This document shows positions 46,878-53,972 of a DNA stretch of 56,640 nt, piece after piece (position 1 is the stretch's first letter; every line of letters starts with the position of its first letter). This DNA comes from Gammaproteobacteria bacterium (GTDB lineage: Bacteria; Pseudomonadota; Gammaproteobacteria; Xanthomonadales; Marinicellaceae): assembly GCA_024280395.1 (NCBI GenBank), contig JAJRQG010000009.1, forward strand, positions 1-56,640, given 5' to 3'. A program made the translations under genes and the position numbers. The notes beneath the pieces are model-generated. The model made no database searches, was not told the origin of the DNA, and saw nothing but the letters and a program-made list of their open reading frames with translations.

Positions 46878-47579
46878 ATGAAAAAAATAATTATATTAAT
46901 TACTGCTTTAAGCTTCTCATTAACAGCATGTGGGGGATTTTTAGGCAGTAAAACTGTTGCTGATAACACTGAATCACCCAATAAAGACTTCGATACTGTA
47001 AATGGAAGTATTAAAGTAGGGCACCACGCAAATGTTGGTGATTTATCTACTGTCAATGGTTCAGTTAAAGTGTCATCAAACAGCAAAATTGGTGAAGCCA
47101 GCACCGTCAATGGAAGTGTTGTATTTGAAAGGGATGTAACTGCAAAATCTGCTGAAACAGTTAATGGTTCAATAAAACTTGGAGAGAATTGCGAAATACA
47201 AGAAGGTGTTGAAACGGTTAATGGTTCTGTAATAGCATCAACAGGCTGTAACATAGGTGGAGATTTTGAGACTGTTAATGGTAAGCTAAAAGCAACCAAT
47301 ACTAAAATTCATGGAAGCGTAGAAACTGTAAATGGTAGCATCATCTTATTAAAAGGAACAACTGTTTATGAGGATATTATTATCCATAAAAATAAAAGCT
47401 TCTTTGGAAATTCGAATAAAAAGAAGCCAAAAGTTGTTTTAGGTAAAGATGTTGTGGTCAAAGGAGATTTAGAATTTGGTCGCCCAGTTATTCTTTACGT
47501 ACATGATTCAGTCGAAATTGATAAAAACATAGAGAATGCAGAGATACATCCTTACAGTGGGGATGATCTGCCTTATTAA
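46878..47579 (+). CDS. Lipoprotein with seven TVNGS beta-helix repeats
   Basis: A 233-residue lipoprotein with lipobox LTAC at about residue 18. Residues about 38-160 consist of seven units beginning ETVNGS/STVNGS (TVNGSIKVG, TVNGSVKVS, TVNGSVVFE, TVNGSIKLG, TVNGSVIAS, TVNGKLKAT, TVNGSIILL), spaced 17-20 residues, as expected of a right-handed beta-helix of polymer-forming (bactofilin/DUF342-like) type. A shorter KDVVVKGDLEFGRP segment follows. The role is probably structural at the envelope. It lies just after the rpoH terminator and convergent (4-bp overlap) with the glycosyltransferase gene. Confidence 0.85.
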   Translation: MKKIIILITALSFSLTACGGFLGSKTVADNTESPNKDFDTVNGSIKVGHHANVGDLSTVNGSVKVSSNSKIGEASTVNGSVVFERDVTAKSAETVNGSIKLGENCEIQEGVETVNGSVIASTGCNIGGDFETVNGKLKATNTKIHGSVETVNGSIILLKGTTVYEDIIIHKNKSFFGNSNKKKPKVVLGKDVVVKGDLEFGRPVILYVHDSVEIDKNIENAEIHPYSGDDLPY

Positions 47580-48601
47580 TTGTTATTATAGAAGCAATTT
47601 TTCCATTGGTTGAGAATTTCTTTATCAGAAAATAATTTATTGTAAGTAATCTTTGGGTAATTCAATTGCCATGCTTTGATGGTATGTATTATCTCTTGAT
47701 AATTGTTGGCATCAATAAGTTTATTTTCTTTACATAAAATTTCTTTAGCTGATCCTATGTCATGTGCCAATACTGCAGTATTATGTGCATTGGCTTCTGC
47801 ATAAATCAATCCAAATGTCTCAGAGAAGCTATCTTGAGGATAGAACACACACAAAGATTGACGGATATGTTTCATCATTCTTTTGTGTGGTAAACTTCCT
47901 AGAATAGTAACATTGGCATTGTAATTAATATCAGCACCTTTTTTATATCCTGGATTGGCAATATAAAGTTTAAGTTCTGGTATAGCTTTGTTTATTTGCA
48001 AAAAACAATCAGTAATTTGTTTTAATCCTTTATTGGGAGATGAAAAAAATAACAATTTATTCTCATCCTTGTGGTGTTGTATAGAGTCGGGTTTCCCGAC
48101 TGGATTATAACAATATTTTACAACACAGGGTTTTAAGAAAACTGAATAAATCTTGCCTAAAAAAGAGCTGTTTAATAGTTTACCTGTGTGAACTTTATGC
48201 GTATTAGAGTTGCACACAACTGTTGTATTGGTTTTGTTTAAACCTATTCTCTTAAAAGCATATTCTGTATTTTTATAGGTGTGTATCCACAAAAACAATT
48301 TGGCTTTGGGGAATTGCTTTTTTAAGCCGTTTAGTAGTGGGTATTTTCTCAAAACAACAATAAAATCAGGTGCTATTTTGTTGATGTGTTTTTTTGAGAT
48401 AAATTGTAAATTGTCATTTTCTGAACAAAAATCAACACGAAATTTTTGCGCCACAAATACACGGTAAACCTTCGATAATATTAAGGCGGTTTTAATGACA
48501 CTTAATTCAGTTCCGCCTATAGCTTGGGTATCTAATGTTGATACTTGATAAGGTTTAGGGTAAGTATTGTCGATAAATAATACGGTTTTTATTTTTTCCA
48601 T
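47576..48601 (-). CDS. GT4-type glycosyltransferase
   Basis: From the ATG at 48601 (the frame to 48625 runs into the terminator stem of the next unit) the product has 341 residues. GT-B fold: N-terminal VLFIDNTYPKPYQVSTLDTQAIGGTELSV with the sugar-nucleotide-binding GGTE, and C-terminal KLLFFSSPNKGLKQ and DSFSETFGLIYAEANAHNTAVLA with the E-x7-E motif of GT4 enzymes. Acceptor and donor are unknown; no other polysaccharide genes are nearby, so an LPS-core or glycoprotein role is guesswork. It is separated from the TonB operon by a terminator. Confidence 0.83.
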   Translation of the reverse strand: MEKIKTVLFIDNTYPKPYQVSTLDTQAIGGTELSVIKTALILSKVYRVFVAQKFRVDFCSENDNLQFISKKHINKIAPDFIVVLRKYPLLNGLKKQFPKAKLFLWIHTYKNTEYAFKRIGLNKTNTTVVCNSNTHKVHTGKLLNSSFLGKIYSVFLKPCVVKYCYNPVGKPDSIQHHKDENKLLFFSSPNKGLKQITDCFLQINKAIPELKLYIANPGYKKGADINYNANVTILGSLPHKRMMKHIRQSLCVFYPQDSFSETFGLIYAEANAHNTAVLAHDIGSAKEILCKENKLIDANNYQEIIHTIKAWQLNYPKITYNKLFSDKEILNQWKNCFYNNN

Positions 48602-48606
48602 GTGTA

Positions 48607-48641
48607 TAAAAAAGGCTGAGTACATTGATTATACTCAGCCT
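48607..48641 (-). terminator. Intrinsic terminator of the TonB2-type operon
   Basis: On the minus strand AGGCTGAGTA pairs with TACTCAGCCT around a 9-base loop and is followed by a run of Ts. It lies 24 bp after the TPR gene. Confidence 0.88.
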
Positions 48642-48665
48642 ATAAATGTTTAGAAATATATTTCT

Positions 48666-49976
48666 CTAAACTTCTTGATTATTTTCCTTTGATTCAAGTG
48701 TTTTACGGGTTTTTTCTTCTAATTCAAATTTACTTTTCTCTAAATCTTCTATCAATTTAATTTCACGTAAAGTATGTTTTTCCCAGGCCCTTGCTTCCTT
48801 AAGAATTTTCTTGGTTTTCTTTGCGGACCTAAATGCTTGTAATGCTTTACGGTGTTGTTTGAGATTTGAATACGACATGCCCATCAACAAGTAATTATTC
48901 CCAGGGTTTTTGAAACCGCCTTTCTCAGCTGCTTTTTTTGCCGCACTTGCTGACTTTTTATAGTCACCCGCATCAAAATAAACACCAGCCAAACGTGCAA
49001 ATAACGCACCTTTGCTAGATAGTTTTGCCGCTTGTTCTAACACAGGTATTGCTTTGTCATGTTGGTTGGCTTGAGCCCAAGCATTGCCAAGAGTTTCAAT
49101 ATTTTTCTGAGTCTTTTCAATAATGCCATCTTTCATCCCTTTTGCAATAATCTTTGCAGCCTTGTAAGGAACATCTTGGCCCAAAAACATATAGGCAAGA
49201 TTGAGGATGTCACCACTTTTCTTTAATTCATCGTTTAAATATATGGAGTCAAAAATAGCTAACCTCCTGTTATCCTTACCTAGTTCACCATACATACCAG
49301 CCAATTGTTTAAGATAGTTGGTTTTTGGATACAAAGAGACCAATTGTTCATAAGTCTCGGCTGTTTTTTTATAATCGCCTTTGTCATAATACAAGGCCGA
49401 TTTTAAACGCAACCAATTTTCTTTGACTTTTCTACCTGCTGCTGTTTCTAACTCAACAGCCTTATCAACATTGATTAGTGCTTTATCATAGTTTTTTAAT
49501 TGATAATGTGCCTGAGCTAACATGATATGAGCAGTAGGGGTAGGTTTTGCAACCGCAGCTACCCACTCGTTCATGAACTTAATAACCAAATTATAATTTT
49601 CTAATTGAAAATTTAATTGTGCAATGGTGTACTTTGCCTGCAATGCTAGGGCATCAGGTGTTTCTTCAATAGCAATAACTTCTGTATAAGCTCGAATTGC
49701 ATTCTTATAGTCCTCTTGAGAGGCATAGATAAATGCATAAAAATTCCACATTTGAGCTTTTCCATAACCATTTATCTTGTCTCTATTTTTCAAGACATCC
49801 AGTACTGCTAAAGCTTCAGTATGATTACCAGCTTCAGTTAATTCCTGGGCCTTCATCAGTTTTTCAAAAGTCTTGGCATCAATTGCACCAGTTGCTTTTT
49901 GTTTATCCCCACGTGCAATAGACGAGCTTGCAACAATCAATGAGATTAGGATAAGTATTATTTTAATTTTATTCAT
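48666..49976 (-). CDS. Periplasmic TPR-repeat protein of the TonB2-type operon
   Basis: A 436-residue protein with signal peptide (about 1-21, ASSSIA) and about eight to nine tetratricopeptide repeats from 35 to 390 (for example AGNHTEALAVLDVLKN, QEDYKNAIRAYTEVI, QLKNYDKALINVDKAV, KGDYKKTAETYEQLV, AGDYKKSASAAKKA), then a charged helical tail. It is the last gene of DUF3450-exbB1-exbB2-exbD-tonB-TPR, 15 bp after tonB. TPR proteins are regular partners of TonB2 systems, probably scaffolding in the periplasm; the exact partner is unknown. Confidence 0.88.
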   Translation of the reverse strand: MNKIKIILILISLIVASSSIARGDKQKATGAIDAKTFEKLMKAQELTEAGNHTEALAVLDVLKNRDKINGYGKAQMWNFYAFIYASQEDYKNAIRAYTEVIAIEETPDALALQAKYTIAQLNFQLENYNLVIKFMNEWVAAVAKPTPTAHIMLAQAHYQLKNYDKALINVDKAVELETAAGRKVKENWLRLKSALYYDKGDYKKTAETYEQLVSLYPKTNYLKQLAGMYGELGKDNRRLAIFDSIYLNDELKKSGDILNLAYMFLGQDVPYKAAKIIAKGMKDGIIEKTQKNIETLGNAWAQANQHDKAIPVLEQAAKLSSKGALFARLAGVYFDAGDYKKSASAAKKAAEKGGFKNPGNNYLLMGMSYSNLKQHRKALQAFRSAKKTKKILKEARAWEKHTLREIKLIEDLEKSKFELEEKTRKTLESKENNQEV

Positions 49977-49991
49977 ATTTTTATCCTCTTT

Positions 49992-50609
49992 TTAGTCTTT
50001 AGCTAACTGAAATGTGATTCTAGTTTTAACACCATGAACATCCTGTGGAACGCCATCAACCACTCTGGGTTTGTATTTATATCTCAGTGCTGAATTAATT
50101 GCCGCTTTATTAAAAATTTTGGAAGGCTCAGCTTCAATTACAACTGGATTAAGCACTGTTCCTTGCTTTGTTACAGTATAGGACAATAATACATAACCTT
50201 CTATGCCTCTTGAAGATGCCCTTGAAGGATATTGAGGGGCAACCTTAACAATGGGTAGAAATTCTCCATCCGAAGCCGATAAACCAGTGCCGATACTCAA
50301 GTCTAAATCCGCAGTCATGCTATCAGGGGCATTAATTGCCCCAATTTGTGAATCCGGGTCTACCTGATCGAAGTTCTGTTGAGGAATATCGGGTGGTGGT
50401 TGCTTATCAATTTTCGGTTTTTCAGGTTTCTGAACCTCTCTGTTTGTCATCAGTTCAGTTTCTGGCATGAAAATATCAGGCATTTTAATGCGTTTAGAGT
50501 TATCCAGTTCTGGGTTGCCCATTTCAATTAATGCAACCATCAACATAATTAATGCTGCTGTCACTACAAATGCCAGAGGCACTGTAATAATGGCTCGTTT
50601 AATAACCAT
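49992..50609 (-). CDS. tonB: TonB energy transducer
   Basis: Transmits the ExbB/ExbD-derived force to outer-membrane receptors. It has 205 residues from the ATG at 50609, chosen because AGGAGT lies seven bases upstream; a longer frame to 50717 overlaps exbD and lacks a site. One N-terminal membrane helix (about 10-30, VPLAFVVTAALIMLMVAL) is followed by a Pro/Lys-rich linker (MTNREVQKPEKPKIDKQPPPDIPQQ) and a C-terminal TonB domain with VAPQYPSRASSRGIEGYVLLSYTVTKQGTV. It is shorter than TonB1, typical of TonB2. Confidence 0.93.
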   Translation of the reverse strand: MVIKRAIITVPLAFVVTAALIMLMVALIEMGNPELDNSKRIKMPDIFMPETELMTNREVQKPEKPKIDKQPPPDIPQQNFDQVDPDSQIGAINAPDSMTADLDLSIGTGLSASDGEFLPIVKVAPQYPSRASSRGIEGYVLLSYTVTKQGTVLNPVVIEAEPSKIFNKAAINSALRYKYKPRVVDGVPQDVHGVKTRITFQLAKD

Positions 50610-50619
50610 ACGATTACTC

Positions 50620-51033
50620 CTAGTTGCTAGTGGTTGATAATGATACTTTACTGTTTCCAACAACTTGTCTTGCAGCATCAAGTACCGCAGTAAATGTTTT
50701 AATTGATGCGATCTCATCGGCTTGTATCACAACACCGCCTTCTGGATTTTCAGCGTGTAACCTTTCTACATTGGCTTTTACTGATCTTACATCAATTCTG
50801 CGTTTGTCCATCCAGATTGAATTGTCCGCACTAATTGCTATCAATACTGTTGTATCATCTTTTTGGTTTGCTGTACTTGCTTCAGGACGGTTTACTTCAA
50901 CGCCTGACTCTTTAATAAATGTAGCAGTCACAATAAAGAATATTAGCATGATAAATACCACGTCTAACATAGGAGTCAAATCAATTGCTCCTTCTTCTTC
51001 ACCTGCTGATTCTGATAAAAAACTTCTACGCAT
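50620..51033 (-). CDS. exbD: ExbD proton-channel subunit
   Basis: A 137-residue membrane protein with one transmembrane helix (about 22-42) carrying the conserved proton-path Asp in LTPMLDVVFIMLIFFIV, followed by a periplasmic domain (VVIQADEIASIKTFTAVLDAARQVG-like end). With ExbB it forms the motor that energises TonB. It lies 96 bp downstream of exbB2; that gap holds a perfect hairpin. It overlaps nothing, and the tonB start follows after ten bases. Confidence 0.95.
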   Translation of the reverse strand: MRRSFLSESAGEEEGAIDLTPMLDVVFIMLIFFIVTATFIKESGVEVNRPEASTANQKDDTTVLIAISADNSIWMDKRRIDVRSVKANVERLHAENPEGGVVIQADEIASIKTFTAVLDAARQVVGNSKVSLSTTSN

Positions 51034-51099
51034 AGTTCTTCTCTTTTATTTGTTTGTTAATTTTGACACATCTTGTTCAATTAGATCGATATTAGATTA

Positions 51100-51121
51100 G
51101 AAGGCAACAAATATTGCCTTC
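51100..51121. other. Intra-operon hairpin between exbB2 and exbD
   Basis: GAAGGCAA and TTGCCTTC form a perfect 8-bp stem around a 6-base loop. It lacks a T-run, so transcription should continue. It may act in mRNA processing or as a stability element that sets the expression ratio of the flanking genes. Confidence 0.5.
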
Positions 51122-51129
51122 CAAGTAAG

Positions 51130-51660
51130 TCAATCTTCGAACGTAAGGTGTTCTTCTGTTAAATTGTTTTCTTTATCGGCTAATTGAGTGACAAATGTGT
51201 TGGCAAATACACCCGAAAGGGCTACTACCATTCCAGCCATTGTTGGAATTGTAGATTTTGAAACACCACTCGCCATTGATTTCGCATCGCCGCCACCTGT
51301 GGCTGCTAATGTTGAGAAAACTTCAATCATCCCTGTAACCGTTCCTAGTAATCCAAGTAATGGACATAAGGCTATTAAGGTTTTAATTACTGGGATATTA
51401 TGATTAATTTTTTCTTGTACTTCTGAAATCAATTTATCTCTTATTGCATGAGCATTCCATGATTTATGTTCACTGCGTGAAGTCCAAACTTTTAGAACTT
51501 TAGCAAAATCATGTTTATAACTAAATCTTAGATACATATACTTATCTAGAATCATTGCCCACATAATAAAGGTAGTCACAGCTATAACATACAGCACTGG
51601 GCCACCTTTATTAAAGAAATTATCTATAGCTTCAAATACATCTTGTAAAAATATAAGCAT
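51130..51660 (-). CDS. exbB: ExbB-type proton channel (second, short copy)
   Basis: A 176-residue MotA/TolQ/ExbB-family protein with three transmembrane segments: about 18-38, 90-110 and 130-155 (PTMAGMVVALSGVFANTFV). LGLLGTVTGMIEVFSTLA is the family signature in the second helix. It is shorter than the ExbB encoded just upstream; the pair of one large and one small ExbB is the arrangement of TonB2 systems. It starts 12 bp after the large copy. Confidence 0.93.
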   Translation of the reverse strand: MLIFLQDVFEAIDNFFNKGGPVLYVIAVTTFIMWAMILDKYMYLRFSYKHDFAKVLKVWTSRSEHKSWNAHAIRDKLISEVQEKINHNIPVIKTLIALCPLLGLLGTVTGMIEVFSTLAATGGGDAKSMASGVSKSTIPTMAGMVVALSGVFANTFVTQLADKENNLTEEHLTFED

Positions 51661-51672
51661 GCTATACTCCGA

Positions 51673-53022
51673 TTATTTTTGTTCAGCTCTTTCTGCTAAG
51701 ATACCAGCGCTTTGTTCTTCTAGAACATGCATTATGCCTTTGGCTTTTCCGCTTAGGAAGGTATGTAACAATAAAATAGGAATTGCTGCAACCAAGCCTA
51801 GAACCGTAGTTACTAGCGCGCCAGAAATACCACCGGCCATACGTTTTGGATCGCCAGCACCAAATATTGTTATTGCTTGGAAAACTAAGATCATGCCTGT
51901 TACCGTTCCCAGTAATCCCAATAAAGGTGCAACCATTGAAATGATTTTCAATAATGGAAGCGATGCATTAATGGCAGTTCTTTCTTTTAATATGGCTTCG
52001 CCTAATCGCAACTCTAAAGTTTCAACATCCGCATTTCCATTGGCTTCTGCCGCCATTAAGACGCGACCCAATGGGTTGTTATCAGACAATTTTTTAGTTT
52101 TAATTTGTTTCTTTACTTTAGAAGCAACACCACCCAATACTAAGAATCTCCACAATGAAAGCAAGATGCCAAACACGGCAACACCAGAAATGATATAGCC
52201 AACCAGTTTACCTTCGTGCCATTTTTCTATAAGAGTAGGTGTGTTGATTAATGCTGTTAAATAACTGCCTCCAGATGGACCTGTTGGATCAATACCAAAA
52301 GGAACTATACCTGATGTGGCATTTTGCAATTCGGCAGCGCCAGCTTGATAGGCATAAGGCTGTCTTGCTAAAATACTTAAAGCACCAGTTTCAGATTTAT
52401 ACTCTAAATAATTGTCACCTGAAATCATATTGAAGACACCTACACGAACTACTTCCTGTGTACCTTCAACACCGACTTTTGCCTTGAATTTTACGACACG
52501 TCCAGATTCAGAGATTTCTCTGTGCATTTCAAACCATACTTGTTCTATGTCTTCCATTGAAGGCAAGTCAGTAGAGGAGTTCATTTTTTTGATTAGAGAA
52601 TCTAAAAATTCTACACGGTTTGGAAATTGAGTACTGGTTATAGAATTTTCAAATCTGCCTCTTAATTCACCAGCAGTCGATGTAAGGTGACCAAACAGTT
52701 CTTTTAAAGAACCTAGTCTCTCATCACGTTGTTTCCTTTTTTCTTCTACGATTAACTCATTTTCATTAAATTGAATTTCCATTGTTGCAGCTTTCGATTC
52801 TAGAGCTGCAATTTTTGCTTTGGTGTTTCTTATCAATTGTTCTTGCTGTTGCTTTTGTCTAATGAATTCTTGTTCTCTTTTCTTGTTGTCTGCCGCATCT
52901 GCAGATCGTCCAGCTTTGACTTTATTCAATAAATCAGACATTGATATTGGAGCGTTGCCAGCAGCAAATGAACTTGTTGTAAATATAAGAGCAGAAATTG
53001 TAATTGTTTTTATAATATTCAT
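51673..53022 (-). CDS. Large ExbB-like protein with periplasmic coiled coil (TtpC-like)
   Basis: A 449-residue MotA/TolQ/ExbB-family protein. The signal peptide (about 1-20, SSFA) precedes a charged coiled coil (about 35-130: KKREQEFIRQKQQQEQLIRNTKAK and later), a periplasmic beta-rich part, and the channel domain (about 270-440) with LGLLGTVTGMILVFQAI in the second helix. This extended form is TtpC of Vibrio-type TonB2 systems, where it is required for uptake. Its start overlaps the DUF3450 stop by one base, indicating coupling. Confidence 0.92.
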   Translation of the reverse strand: MNIIKTITISALIFTTSSFAAGNAPISMSDLLNKVKAGRSADAADNKKREQEFIRQKQQQEQLIRNTKAKIAALESKAATMEIQFNENELIVEEKRKQRDERLGSLKELFGHLTSTAGELRGRFENSITSTQFPNRVEFLDSLIKKMNSSTDLPSMEDIEQVWFEMHREISESGRVVKFKAKVGVEGTQEVVRVGVFNMISGDNYLEYKSETGALSILARQPYAYQAGAAELQNATSGIVPFGIDPTGPSGGSYLTALINTPTLIEKWHEGKLVGYIISGVAVFGILLSLWRFLVLGGVASKVKKQIKTKKLSDNNPLGRVLMAAEANGNADVETLELRLGEAILKERTAINASLPLLKIISMVAPLLGLLGTVTGMILVFQAITIFGAGDPKRMAGGISGALVTTVLGLVAAIPILLLHTFLSGKAKGIMHVLEEQSAGILAERAEQK

Positions 53023-53804
53023 TATTTTGCCACCTCAGGAGCTGAAATTGGTAAGGTCATTACACTGATTGAGGCTTGTTTGTTTGCCATTTTAATGCCA
53101 TTTTTAACAGAGTTTCTATAAGTTCCGTTATCTAATTCTAACCATGATTTAGTGGCTTTGTCATACACAGCGCTAAGTTTAGTGTCTTTGGTTTGTGCTA
53201 CCATTGCTAGGCGGCCGATTCTTAAAATATTAACATCTTGCTCTTGTCCATTTATTGTAATAATTTTGGCATAGGAGTCAATCTTACGCCCATACTCATT
53301 TTCAATTTGATAGACTTCAAGTACTTGTCTAAATTTCTCAGAAATATCCACTTCTGATTTTTCAATATTCTCTTCTAGAAATAAAATACGTTCAGCCCGC
53401 TCTTGTTCATGGAATGGTAAATCTAAATCAACAAATTGACTTAGGCTTTCAACCATTTTAATAATCAAAGGTAGCATTTGACGTTCAATTAAAGCAACTT
53501 GAGCCGTTGAGCTTTCAAATTTTTCTATCAAAGCCATCTGGCTGTTTATTTGAGTTGATAATTGATCGTTATAAACCTTCAAGCCGTCTACTTGTTTAAG
53601 CAAACTACGATATTCAACCAATCGTGCTTGTGAAGAATCAACAATCTTGTCAACTTTTGCTTGTGATTTGAGAGCATCTTTGACTTTTGCCTCACCAGTT
53701 TTTACAACATCGTCAAGCTGTGCATAGCTCATCGTTGTTGCGCCTATAGTTAAAATCAATGCCAGAGACTTTTTAAATTTAACAATTTGTTTGCGAATTT
53801 GCAT
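53022..53804 (-). CDS. DUF3450 periplasmic protein of the TonB2-type operon
   Basis: A 260-residue exported protein (signal peptide about 1-28, TMSYA) with a long coiled coil (about 35-100, 125-165) and a C-terminal DUF3450 part (EYGRKIDSYAKIITINGQEQDVNILRIGRLAMVAQT, then LDNGTYRNSVKNGIKMANKQAS). DUF3450 proteins are found as first genes of TonB2-type operons; their role is unknown but a periplasmic helper of TtpC is likely. AGAGGACG precedes the ATG. It is the first gene of the six-gene operon. Confidence 0.9.
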   Translation of the reverse strand: MQIRKQIVKFKKSLALILTIGATTMSYAQLDDVVKTGEAKVKDALKSQAKVDKIVDSSQARLVEYRSLLKQVDGLKVYNDQLSTQINSQMALIEKFESSTAQVALIERQMLPLIIKMVESLSQFVDLDLPFHEQERAERILFLEENIEKSEVDISEKFRQVLEVYQIENEYGRKIDSYAKIITINGQEQDVNILRIGRLAMVAQTKDTKLSAVYDKATKSWLELDNGTYRNSVKNGIKMANKQASISVMTLPISAPEVAK

Positions 53805-53890
53805 TTTACGTCCTCTATTTTTTTATGTTTTGTTGTTTGATAATTGTTTTCCCTTTAAATTATTCAAAGGTACTAAATATATTTTTAATA

Positions 53891-53929
53891 AAAAAATACC
53901 CACTGAACAACACAGTGGGTATTTTTTTT
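53891..53929. terminator. Bidirectional terminator after the second TonB receptor
   Basis: ATACCCACTG pairs with CAGTGGGTAT around AACAACA, with A/T runs on both sides. It ends the receptor transcript on the minus strand, so the TonB operon downstream needs its own promoter. Confidence 0.88.
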
Positions 53930-53972
53930 ACTTACTTTACTTTGTTATTTTTATTAAACATTATAGTCTAAC

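Noticed and set aside
46874-47299. 141-codon minus-strand frame over the TVNGS lipoprotein gene
   Set aside because: Its repetitive (LTV) pattern is only the reverse of the TVNGS repeats; the plus-strand frame has a lipobox and fits a beta-helix.
46984-47340. Regularly spaced DNA repeats resembling a CRISPR or tandem array
   Set aside because: The repeats are diverged at DNA level and stay in one reading frame encoding TVNGS units; they are protein repeats.
50624-51100. 158-codon plus-strand frame over exbD
   Set aside because: It is antisense to exbD, which has the full family signature and operon position.
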